NCBI GenBank assembly: GCA_005879255.1
Contig: VBKY01000619.1
Location: 1-6,342, forward strand
Origin: Deltaproteobacteria bacterium
Lineage (GTDB): Bacteria > Desulfobacterota_B > Binatia > UBA9968
Direction: 5' to 3'
DNA: 6,342 nt
Each line of letters begins with the position of its first letter. Positions within the stretch are counted from its first letter, which is position 1. The translations under genes and the position numbers were made by a program. Shown piece after piece: positions 1-5,351 of the stretch. A model generated the notes under the pieces. The model worked only from the letters and a program-made list of their open reading frames with translations, searched no databases and had not been told where the DNA came from.

Positions 1-163
1 GGATGCGTGTGGTGTTCTCAAGGGAGAACCCGTGAGATCTCAGTTCGCTCTCGAATGTCCCGAACAAATCTTGGGTTGCGACGTCTGGGGGTACGCCGGC
101 TTTCCCCTCGCCGATCATTTCAATGAAATCTCTGCCAAGCCAAGTAAATAATCTGGACTTCAT
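1..163 (-). CDS. Rid (YjgF/YER057c/UK114) family protein, N-terminal part, cut by window edge
   Basis: Reading the minus strand from ATG at 163 gives an open frame of 54 codons that leaves the window at base 1. It begins MKSRLFTWLGRDF and continues with IGEGKAGVPPD, then a helix-like DLFGTFESELRSHGFSLENTTRI. This is the usual opening of Rid-family proteins: a first strand, a G-E-G-K/G-V turn, and a first helix ending in G-x-S-L-E-N-T. Classical RidA proteins hydrolyse reactive enamine/imine intermediates made by PLP enzymes to keto acids plus ammonia in the cytoplasm. Many paralogues have unknown substrates, and the catalytic arginine region lies outside the window, so the activity cannot be checked. 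The gene is divergent from the membrane protein and reductase pair. Family assignment is from pattern recognition of about one third of the protein. Confidence 0.72.
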   Translation of the reverse strand, partial: MKSRLFTWLGRDFIEMIGEGKAGVPPDVATQDLFGTFESELRSHGFSLENTTRI

Positions 164-172
164 AATAGCGCC

Positions 173-201
173 ACTCTAATCAAAAAAGACTATTCTGACA
201 A
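173..201 (-). promoter_or_regulatory. Possible promoter of the Rid-family gene
   Basis: On the minus strand TTGTCA (196-201) is followed after exactly 17 bases by TAGAGT (173-178). The -35 is close to consensus and the -10 matches four of six positions. Initiation would fall near 166, only a few bases before the ATG at 163, so the message would be nearly leaderless. No strong ribosome binding site precedes this ATG, which fits but does not prove that reading. Confidence 0.25.
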
Positions 202-233
202 AGTGTATCTTTATGATGGGCTTCATTGATAAC

Positions 234-261
234 TTGCCTTTCCCCGATCATTAGGCATAAG
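234..261 (+). promoter_or_regulatory. Possible promoter of the membrane protein-reductase pair
   Basis: TTGCCT (234-239) and CATAAG (256-261) are separated by 16 bases and lie about 50 bases upstream of the ATG at 312. The match to a sigma-70 promoter is modest. An alternative -35, TTGATA, sits at 226-231. Nothing else in 164-311 stands out. Confidence 0.2.
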
Positions 262-311
262 TGACTTCAATAACGGCACCGATTTCACACGATAGAAAGG
301 AATAATACGGC

Positions 312-710
312 ATGTTTCGCCGTTTACGCACCGCCGAAGGTCAGAGCCGCTCAGCCAAGACGGTGGAAGTTTTCGGTTGGCTCATTCTGGTCGAAGGAAC
401 CATCGTGTTGTTCGCCCCTCATTTTACCGTTTCTGTTCTTGGCATCGCTCCACTCAGCGACCAGGCCGCGAATTACTTTCGACTGGTCGGATTGCTCGTC
501 TGCGGGGTCGGCATGCTTTATGTCGCCAGCGGCCGCTTGAATGCCGAAGGATTTGTATTCGCTTCAATGCTCGACCGGCCGCTTGTTCCGATCGCAATGG
601 CGATTCTTTGGTATTTAGACATCATTCCTGGGCCGCTCGCATTGATTTTTTCGATACAAGATTTCGGCAGCTTTCTTTGGACCCTGTTTACTTGGCGCGC
701 CGAGCATTAG
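312..710 (+). CDS. Small four-helix membrane protein, function unknown
   Basis: The 132-residue product has a short basic N-terminus (MFRRLRTAEGQSRSAK) and then hydrophobic stretches at about residues 20-45 (GWLILVEGTIVLFAP), 55-74 (YFRLVGLLVCGVGMLYVAS) and 90-128, which probably holds two helices split around LDIIPGP. It is therefore likely an inner-membrane protein with three or four helices and no visible catalytic motif. The size and layout recall small uncharacterised DUF4345- or BphX-like proteins, but I do not recognise the family with certainty. An AAAGG element at 296-300 lies 11 bases before the ATG. The next gene starts 24 bases after the stop, so the two are probably cotranscribed. 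A second open frame over the same bases (377-733) is a composition shadow: it is arginine-rich and has no helix pattern. Confidence 0.75.
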   Translation: MFRRLRTAEGQSRSAKTVEVFGWLILVEGTIVLFAPHFTVSVLGIAPLSDQAANYFRLVGLLVCGVGMLYVASGRLNAEGFVFASMLDRPLVPIAMAILWYLDIIPGPLALIFSIQDFGSFLWTLFTWRAEH

Positions 711-720
711 GACTCGTAAA

Positions 721-728
721 AAGGAGGT
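721..728 (+). promoter_or_regulatory. Strong ribosome binding site setting a GTG start
   Basis: AAGGAGGT lies six bases before GTG at 735. It decides the start in favour of this GTG, which also places the Rossmann motif at the expected distance from the N-terminus. Confidence 0.85.
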
Positions 729-734
729 ATTAAC

Positions 735-1634
735 GTGAGCAATCCTACCATCGGTTTCATCGGTCTCGGCATCATGGGCAAGCCCATGGCGCGAAATTTA
801 TTGAAGGCTGGCTACACTCTGGTCGTGCACAATCGGAGCCGCGCGGCGGTGGAGGAGCTCAGCAAGGAGGGAGCGCAAACGGCGGCCAGCTCAAAAGAAG
901 TCGCTGAACGAAGCGAAATCATCATCACCATGCTTCCCGACTCACCGGACGTGGAGATCGTCTATGTCGGTGAGCAGGGGATTTTCTCCGGCGTGAAATC
1001 TGGAACGTTACTTATCGACATGTCGAGCATCTCGCCGGTTGTCGCGCGCAAGCTCGCGGCGGAAGCAGAGAAGCACGGCTATGACATACTCGATGCACCA
1101 GTGAGCGGGGGGGAAGTCGGCGCGATCGGCGCGACGCTATCGATTATGATCGGCGGCAAGGCCTCGGCGGTCGAACGAGCGATGCCGATATTTCAAGCGT
1201 TGGGCAAAAACATCGTGCACGTCGGTGAAGCCGGTGCCGGTCAAGTGACCAAGGCGGCGAATCAAATGGTCGTCGGCACCACCATCGCGATCGTCGGAGA
1301 AGCTTTGGTGCTGGCCAAGAAAGCGGGTGTCGATCCGGCGAAGGTGAGACAGGCGCTGCTCGGCGGCTTCGCCCAGTCGAAAATTCTCGAAGCGCATGGT
1401 CAAAAAATGCTCGATCGCAACTTCAAACCCGGCTTCCGCATTCGCCTGCACGAAAAAGACATGAAAATCGCTCTTGCCACCGGTTCCGAATACGGCGTGC
1501 CGCTAATGGTCACCGGCGTCGTCGGCCAGATGATGACCGCCATGAGAGGCATGGGCAATGGCGATCTCGATCATGCTGGATTAATAAAGTTCGTCGAGGA
1601 GTTAGCGAAGGCCGAGATCGGTCAGAAACCTTGA
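735..1634 (+). CDS. NAD(P)-dependent beta-hydroxyacid dehydrogenase (3-hydroxyisobutyrate dehydrogenase / tartronate semialdehyde reductase family)
   Basis: The 299-residue protein is full length for the family. The N-terminal Rossmann domain opens with IGFIGLGIMG, giving G10-x-G12-x-x-G15. VVHNRSR at the end of the second strand (N33, R34) is more typical of NADP-preferring members. The substrate signature DAPVSGG is at residues 120-126, the catalytic-lysine motif G-x-G-Q-x-x-K-x-x-N-Q has K173, and the C-terminal helical domain contains the conserved K-D pair K241-D242. Known members reversibly reduce 3-carbon aldehyde acids such as tartronate semialdehyde, methylmalonate semialdehyde or succinic semialdehyde; the superfamily also includes imine reductases. 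The exact substrate cannot be set from sequence. The gene probably forms an operon with the preceding membrane protein. No terminator-like hairpin with a T-tract follows the stop. Confidence 0.95.
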   Translation: MSNPTIGFIGLGIMGKPMARNLLKAGYTLVVHNRSRAAVEELSKEGAQTAASSKEVAERSEIIITMLPDSPDVEIVYVGEQGIFSGVKSGTLLIDMSSISPVVARKLAAEAEKHGYDILDAPVSGGEVGAIGATLSIMIGGKASAVERAMPIFQALGKNIVHVGEAGAGQVTKAANQMVVGTTIAIVGEALVLAKKAGVDPAKVRQALLGGFAQSKILEAHGQKMLDRNFKPGFRIRLHEKDMKIALATGSEYGVPLMVTGVVGQMMTAMRGMGNGDLDHAGLIKFVEELAKAEIGQKP

Positions 1635-1660
1635 TGGAGCTTTGATCTGAGATCTCAATG

Positions 1661-1690
1661 TTGACAATTTCGTCGCTACTCGACTAGCGT
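1661..1690 (+). promoter_or_regulatory. Possible promoter for cassette 1
   Basis: A perfect -35 hexamer TTGACA (1661-1666) is followed after 18 bases by TAGCGT (1685-1690), a weak -10. It lies in the only sizeable gap between the reductase and the amidohydrolase, and initiation would precede the GGAGG at 1716. The spacing and the -10 are imperfect. Confidence 0.35.
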
Positions 1691-1694
1691 AGCG
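1674..1694 (+). repeat. Short inverted repeat overlapping the possible -10
   Basis: CGCTAC (1674-1679) and GTAGCG (1689-1694) form a perfect six-base inverted repeat around a nine-base centre. Inside it, GCTA (1675-1678) and TAGC (1685-1688) offer an alternative pairing. Its position over the putative -10 fits an operator, or a small hairpin in the leader. With no T-tract it is not a convincing terminator. A six-base arm can occur by chance. Confidence 0.3.
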
Positions 1695-1725
1695 CCACAT
1701 ATCGAACCGCAAAGCGGAGGAATTT

Positions 1726-1791
1726 ATGCCGGGAACAACCAGGAGACTCGTCGACGCGACCGGGAGATGTATCATCGCCGGCCCGTGCTGA
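1726..1791 (+). other. Likely original start of the cassette 1 amidohydrolase, now out of frame
   Basis: GGAGG at 1716-1720 lies five bases before ATG 1726, a far better start signal than the ATG at 1767. The encoded peptide MPGTTRRLVDATGRC looks like the beginning of an amidohydrolase_2 protein, where a short leader runs into a first strand (V-D-A) carrying the metal-binding D-x-x-H segment. Here the frame instead ends at TGA 1789-1791 after 21 codons. The main frame (1767 onward) is offset by 41 bases, not a multiple of three. I infer that an internal stretch holding the metal-binding histidine was lost together with a frame change; an assembly indel is the alternative. Confidence 0.55.
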
Positions 1792-2786
1792 TTTCGGTGC
1801 CGGAAGACACGCTCTACGGCGACCGCAACGCGTTCTGGCTCATCGACGGCAATATATTTCCCAAGCCCGCCGGCAAGGGCGGCTTCGCTCTGATCACGCC
1901 TTCGGCGGCTAAAAAACAGCAAACCCGCACGGATATCAGCGCCGGTTGCCGGGAGATCACCGATCCCGAGGCACGCTTACGCGACATGGACCGTTCGGGC
2001 TTCGATGTTCAGGTCATCTATCCAACCCTATTTCTTATTTACCTCACCGATGATGTGGCGTTGGAAGTCGCGTTATGCCGCGCTTACAACCGTTGGATGG
2101 CCGAGGCGTGCGGGAAAGGAAAAGATCGCTTGAAGTGGGTGGTGATTCCACCGCTTCGCTCCATTGAAGAGTCGATCAAAGAATTGCGTTGGGCAAAAGA
2201 CCATGGCGCGGTGGGAGTTTTCTTCCGCGGCATCGAGGGCACTCGCACGCTCGACAATCCGTACTTTTTCCCGGTTTATCAAGAGGCTAGCAATCTTGAT
2301 CTGCCGATCTGCATTCACCAAGGCTCCGGTTGTCCGACGTTCATCAACTTTTTCGACTTGGAACGCAACCGCCAGTGGTCGCATTCGGCAATTCTGCCGC
2401 TGTTCGCCTTCAACGACATCGTTAATAATAGAATCCCTGAACAGTTTCCGCGCCTGAGATTTGGTTTTATCGAAGCTTATGCCACATGGGTGCCGTATCT
2501 TTTGCACTCTTTCAAAAGACAATTCCGCGAGCAATGGAAATTCTCTTCAACTCAAGATCTTTTCCGCGAGTTTCGCATTTTTATCGCCTGTGAAACCAGC
2601 GAAAACCTTCCAGTCATCGTGGACTGCATCGGCGAAGATAACCTGGTGATCGGCTCAGACTACGGCCACAACGATCCCTTCGAGCAGCGCAACCTGCTGC
2701 CGACGCTCAAATCGCTGACCAACATATCAAAGCGCATCGTCGACAAAATGGTGCGCGACAATCCCTGCGCGCTCTACGCCATCTGA
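1767..2786 (+). CDS. Amidohydrolase_2 family enzyme (cassette 1), N-terminally incomplete
   Basis: The 339-residue frame covers most of a TIM-barrel amidohydrolase_2 (ACMSD/decarboxylase-type) protein. Conserved pieces seen in order are PEDTLYGDRNAFWLIDGN near the N-terminus, YPTLFLIYLTDD, the barrel strand ICIHQGSG with H184, FGFIEAYATWVP with E236, and the terminal strand VIGSDYGHND with D298, the usual metal-ligand or catalytic aspartate. The first-strand D-x-x-H metal motif that should precede residue 1 is absent. The ATG at 1767 has no proper ribosome binding site and the frame is open further upstream without a better start, so the gene looks frameshifted at its 5' end (see 1726-1791). 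Family members hydrolyse or decarboxylate small, often aromatic, carboxylates in the cytoplasm; the substrate here is unknown. The binding-protein gene follows after 18 bases. The protein is a paralogue of the one encoded at 5352-6342. Confidence 0.85.
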   Translation: MYHRRPVLISVPEDTLYGDRNAFWLIDGNIFPKPAGKGGFALITPSAAKKQQTRTDISAGCREITDPEARLRDMDRSGFDVQVIYPTLFLIYLTDDVALEVALCRAYNRWMAEACGKGKDRLKWVVIPPLRSIEESIKELRWAKDHGAVGVFFRGIEGTRTLDNPYFFPVYQEASNLDLPICIHQGSGCPTFINFFDLERNRQWSHSAILPLFAFNDIVNNRIPEQFPRLRFGFIEAYATWVPYLLHSFKRQFREQWKFSSTQDLFREFRIFIACETSENLPVIVDCIGEDNLVIGSDYGHNDPFEQRNLLPTLKSLTNISKRIVDKMVRDNPCALYAI

Positions 2787-2804
2787 TTCGGCTGCGCGGC
2801 GGCG

Positions 2805-3599
2805 ATGGCGACGATCTCTGATCAACTGAAGCGGGGACGAATTCAGTGGACGCTAGCCGTAGGCGCGTTTTTCGCTCTATTCAGTTCCCACGCCGGTGCG
2901 CTCGAGACCGTCAATCTGGCGCTATCCAACAAAAACTTTCAGATGATCCTCTATCCGATCGCTCAAGAGCGCGGCTACATGCAGGAAGAAGGAATCGACC
3001 TGCGGATTATACTCGCGCGCGCCGAATTGAGCGTGCAGGCGACAATGGCGGGCAGTTTCCAGTTTAACATGGCCGGCAACATGGCTGTCGTGAATATCAT
3101 GAAAGGCGGCGCGCCTTTCAAAGTGATTCTTTCGACCAATGACAAAGTGCTCTCCTGGATATTGAGTAAACCGGAGATCACGACTCTCAAAGAGCTCAAA
3201 GGCAAGCGCGTCGCCACCAGTGGCGTGGCCAATGTGACCCTCATCATGGCCAAGCAAGTTATGCTAAAGCACGGCATCGATCCCGATCGGGATATTAATT
3301 TTATCAACACCGGCGGAGGCAGCAACGGCGTTCGCGCCCTGCTGGCGGGAGCGGTCGATGGCGTCGTCGCCTCCACCGCCGAACGATACATTGGCATTCC
3401 CGCCGGCCTCAGAGAATTGTCGTTCATCGGCAACGAAGTCAAAAACTCATGGGGTACCATGGCGACTACCGATCAACTGATTCAAGAAAAACCCAAGCTC
3501 GTCGCCGGCATGATGAAGGCTTCGCTGAAAGCCTTGCGCTTTATTCGTAATCAGCGCGATGCGACCATCACGGTTGCCATGAAGTTCGCGGCACGGTAG
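2805..3599 (+). CDS. NMT1/THI5-like ABC-type substrate-binding protein (cassette 1), C-terminally truncated by frameshift
   Basis: The 264-residue product has an export signal: a basic start, the hydrophobic core TLAVGAFFALF, and AGA with likely cleavage after residue 32. The periplasmic binding fold typical of NitT/TauT/SsuA-type receptors follows. Landmarks are NFQMILYPIAQERGYM and EEGIDL in the first lobe, then KELKGKRVATSG, then NEVKNSWGTMATTD. It aligns with the intact paralogue at 4249-5262 up to AMKFA, where the frame runs into TAG at 3597. The rest of the family C-terminus is readable in another frame to 3742. No Shine-Dalgarno sequence precedes ATG 2805, only GC-rich bases, so translation probably relies on coupling to the amidohydrolase stop 18 bases upstream. 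No permease or ATPase gene is adjacent. As written, the protein lacks about 70 C-terminal residues. Confidence 0.88.
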   Translation: MATISDQLKRGRIQWTLAVGAFFALFSSHAGALETVNLALSNKNFQMILYPIAQERGYMQEEGIDLRIILARAELSVQATMAGSFQFNMAGNMAVVNIMKGGAPFKVILSTNDKVLSWILSKPEITTLKELKGKRVATSGVANVTLIMAKQVMLKHGIDPDRDINFINTGGGSNGVRALLAGAVDGVVASTAERYIGIPAGLRELSFIGNEVKNSWGTMATTDQLIQEKPKLVAGMMKASLKALRFIRNQRDATITVAMKFAAR

Positions 3600-3742
3600 A
3601 CGAAGAGACTCAGCGAAACGACATCGAAGTCATCCGCCAGATCCTGAAGACAAATGACACCGTGCTGATCCAGCGCGCCTTCGATTTCCGCTTCGCCCGC
3701 GAGGCCGATCGTCAATTGACCCAGTCGGGCTGGCGGCCCTAG
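3590..3742 (+). pseudogene. Detached C-terminus of the cassette 1 substrate-binding protein
   Basis: Read in the frame starting at 3590, the bases give GTVDEETQRNDIEVIRQIL and then FDFRFAREADRQLTQSGWRP before TAG at 3740-3742. This matches the end of the intact paralogue, which reads GAVDDETQRNDLNIIRQ through DQQLNRAGWKP. It has no start of its own and overlaps the last ten bases of the truncated upstream frame. Against the paralogue, 21 codons between KFA and GTVD are missing plus one base, about 64 bases in all. It is a remnant, not a separate gene. Confidence 0.85.
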
Positions 3743-3761
3743 TCGACGAAAACTCCTAATC

Positions 3762-3838
3762 CTTGGTCCCGTAGGGTGCGCTTGCGCACCGAGGCATGAA
3801 ATCGTCCGCGAAGCGCACCCTATAAACCTCTAACCAAG
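3762..3838 (+). repeat. Nested inverted repeat between convergent genes
   Basis: TAGGGTGCGCTT (3772-3783) and AAGCGCACCCTA (3811-3822) are perfect 12-base inverted arms around a 27-base centre. An outer pair, CTTGGT (3762-3767) and ACCAAG (3833-3838), extends the symmetry. Within the left half, GGTGCGC-TT-GCGCACC (3775-3790) is itself a palindrome and would compete with the long stem. The unit sits between the plus-strand binding-protein remnant (ends 3742) and the minus-strand small membrane gene (ends 3870), so it could serve as a bidirectional terminator. There is no T-tract, and the GGGTGCGC...GCGCACCC pattern resembles dispersed intergenic repeats or MITE-like elements of environmental bacteria. 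Pairing is seen; function is inferred. Confidence 0.7.
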
Positions 3839-3869
3839 TCGATTACGGCGAGAGGATAGTCAGCTCGAA

Positions 3870-4150
3870 TTAACGTGGACTGCTGAATATTTTTCTGACG
3901 GCGGGATAAAAATAAAGGACGCTGAGAAAGACTCCCGTAAAAAAAAGGCCATTCACGATTCCAAAGGTCAGCAAAAAGGATCCGGTGACTGTAAACTCTG
4001 AGGCAGCATCCCCATCACGCAAATCCATGCTCCGACTACCCAAACCAGACTGATATCCTCTGACGAGCGGCGCCGGATTATTCGGATGATCAGTGGAATA
4101 TTGAAAAACGGCATGATGATGCCGCTTATCATCCCGACAGTCTGAATCAT
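3870..4150 (-). pseudogene. SemiSWEET/PQ-loop-like small membrane protein, frameshifted
   Basis: From ATG at 4150 the first part reads IGMISGIIMPFFNIPLIIRI followed by RRRSSEDISL and VWVVGAWICVMGMLPQS. The first helix ending in N-I-P, the basic R-R-x-S-S-E-D-I-S-L loop and the second helix are the pattern of SemiSWEET/PQ-loop half-transporters. That frame stops at 3968 after 60 codons. The continuation, offset by one base, reads VTGSFLLTFGIVNGLFFTGV and then FLSVLYFYPAVRKIF, ending at TAA 3870-3872. This supplies the missing third helix and basic tail. The total of 281 bases is one short of 94 codons, so restoring one base near 3990-4012 would give about 93 residues, the normal SemiSWEET length. 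Known SemiSWEETs dimerise and carry sugars across the inner membrane; the substrate here is unknown. The gene lies 98 bases after the cassette 2 binding protein on the same strand. It is either a decayed gene or a sequencing indel. Confidence 0.75.
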
Positions 4151-4248
4151 GGATTTCTCTTCACGGTAATGTTCATTACGATTTTAGCCGGTGGTACGCA
4201 CGTTTGCTGCGGCCAATTTCCGCAACGACTTGCAATGCCCTTAGCAGC

Positions 4249-5262
4249 TCACGGTTTCCACCCGGCTCTATTCAGCTGCTGATCGGCCTCGATCGCGAAG
4301 CTGAAGTCGTAGGCTCTGGCGTTAGGCATGGTTTCGCTAGAGCTGGTAACCTGGCGGATAATGTTGAGGTCGTTTCTCTGCGTTTCGTCGTCCACCGCGC
4401 CGTTGCGAGTAAAAGTGCCGATGATGTCGTCGTAGACACGTGTGGCTTGCTGGCGCGAGACACCGGAGAATTTCAGCATCGCAGAGATAGTGCCTTCCTT
4501 GTCCTGGCGCAAGTAACGCAACGCCTTGATCGTCGCGCGCACAAAACCGCCAACCATCTTGGGGTTTTCCTTGATGAGTTTGTCCGTTGTCGCCAGCGTG
4601 CCCCAGGAATTTTTCACTTCGTTGCCCATGAAAAACATCTCGCGCATGCCTTTGTCTAGCGCGACGTAGCGCTGCTCGACGCTGAGAATTGCGGCATCGA
4701 ATCCTCCACCTAGCAGCGCTGCGAGCTGGTTGCCCTGCCCAACGTCGAGGTAAATCACATCTTTGTTGCCGTCGAGCCCATGTTTGGTGAGCACCTGTTT
4801 CGCCATAAAAGTTGCGATGGCGGCGACGCCGGTGGTGGCGATTTTCTTGCCTTTGAGCTCTTTGGGGTTGGTGATCTCCGGGCGGGTGACAAACCATTGA
4901 AGAACCCGGTCGTTAGTCGCCACAATAACTTTTAAAGGTGTGTTGCCGCGAGCCATGCTCACGAGCGCGCTACTGCCCGCGCCGGTGAACTGAACGTCGC
5001 CACCGAGCATGGCCTGGATGCTCGTCGTTGGCGCGACGAAGATCACCCTTTCATCCAAACCTTCTTCCTTCATGTAGCCTTTCACCTGCGCGATGGGATA
5101 GATCACCATCTGAAAGCTCCGCGCGGGAACCGCCATATTGACGATCTGGAATGATTGAGCGCTAGCGCAGTCCGGTGAGAGCAGCGGTAGTGAGAGAATC
5201 ATGATGGACGATAATTGAACCGTCCAACGCAGCAAGGCTCGTCGACTCAGCAAGCTTTCCAT
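4249..5262 (-). CDS. NMT1/THI5-like ABC-type substrate-binding protein (cassette 2), intact
   Basis: The start is set at ATG 5262, behind GGAGGA with seven to eight bases of spacing, giving 337 residues. A TTG at 5277 in the same frame lies upstream of that site and is not credible. The N-terminus is an export signal: RR at residues 7-8, hydrophobic residues 18-29, and ASA with likely cleavage after residue 35. C32 is not in a proper lipobox. The mature protein has both lobes of a NitT/TauT-type receptor: SFQMVIYPIAQVKGYM, KELKGKKIATTGV, NEVKNSWGTLATTD, and a C-terminal helical part ending DQQLNRAGWKP. It should bind a small solute in the periplasm, but no ABC permease or ATPase is in the window, so the partner is elsewhere or absent. 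It follows the cassette 2 amidohydrolase by 89 bases and is the intact reference for the damaged copy at 2805-3742. Confidence 0.92.
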   Translation of the reverse strand: MESLLSRRALLRWTVQLSSIMILSLPLLSPDCASAQSFQIVNMAVPARSFQMVIYPIAQVKGYMKEEGLDERVIFVAPTTSIQAMLGGDVQFTGAGSSALVSMARGNTPLKVIVATNDRVLQWFVTRPEITNPKELKGKKIATTGVAAIATFMAKQVLTKHGLDGNKDVIYLDVGQGNQLAALLGGGFDAAILSVEQRYVALDKGMREMFFMGNEVKNSWGTLATTDKLIKENPKMVGGFVRATIKALRYLRQDKEGTISAMLKFSGVSRQQATRVYDDIIGTFTRNGAVDDETQRNDLNIIRQVTSSSETMPNARAYDFSFAIEADQQLNRAGWKP

Positions 5263-5268
5263 GGGTAG

Positions 5269-5274
5269 TCCTCC
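5269..5274 (-). promoter_or_regulatory. Ribosome binding site deciding the start of the cassette 2 binding protein
   Basis: On the minus strand GGAGGA (5274 to 5269) precedes ATG 5262 by six to seven bases. This rules out the in-frame TTG at 5277 as the start. Confidence 0.8.
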
Positions 5275-5290
5275 CAATCGGCGTATCCCC

Positions 5291-5324
5291 CCTCACCCTT
5301 CCCGCAAATGCGGGGGAGGGTTAG
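5291..5324 (-). repeat. GC-rich imperfect hairpin inside the cassette 2 operon
   Basis: CCCGCA (5301-5306) and TGCGGG (5309-5314) form the core. CCCT (5296-5299) pairs with AGGG (5317-5320) across a small bulge, and a looser extension runs out to 5292/5324. The element fills the gap between the amidohydrolase stop (5352) and the ribosome binding site of the next gene (5274). CCCTCACCC...GGGTTAG hairpins of this kind are frequent dispersed intergenic repeats. Here it might attenuate or protect the operon message. No T-tract follows in either direction, so a simple terminator is unlikely. Confidence 0.6.
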
Positions 5325-5351
5325 ATAGACGCACAAGAGCTTTCGCGTGCC

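Noticed and set aside
1137..1451. 104-codon minus-strand open frame inside the reductase gene
   Set aside because: Antisense to a full-length conserved dehydrogenase, with no independent start signal.
2073..2534. 153-codon open frame on the minus strand inside the cassette 1 amidohydrolase
   Set aside because: It is antisense to a well-conserved gene, rich in R/H/F in the way of codon shadows, and matches no family pattern.
2975..3460. 161-codon minus-strand open frame opposite the cassette 1 binding protein
   Set aside because: Low-complexity S/P/T/L-rich shadow; the plus-strand protein is clearly the real one.
3762..3838. CRISPR-like repeat
   Set aside because: It is a single palindromic unit with no direct repeats or regular spacers nearby.
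4204..4659. 151-codon open frame on the plus strand opposite the cassette 2 binding protein
   Set aside because: It is antisense to an intact conserved gene, with no ribosome binding site or recognisable domain; a shadow of the real coding strand.
5263..5277. Upstream TTG start for the cassette 2 binding protein
   Set aside because: The stretch between TTG and ATG 5262 contains the GGAGGA ribosome binding site itself, so it is leader and not coding.
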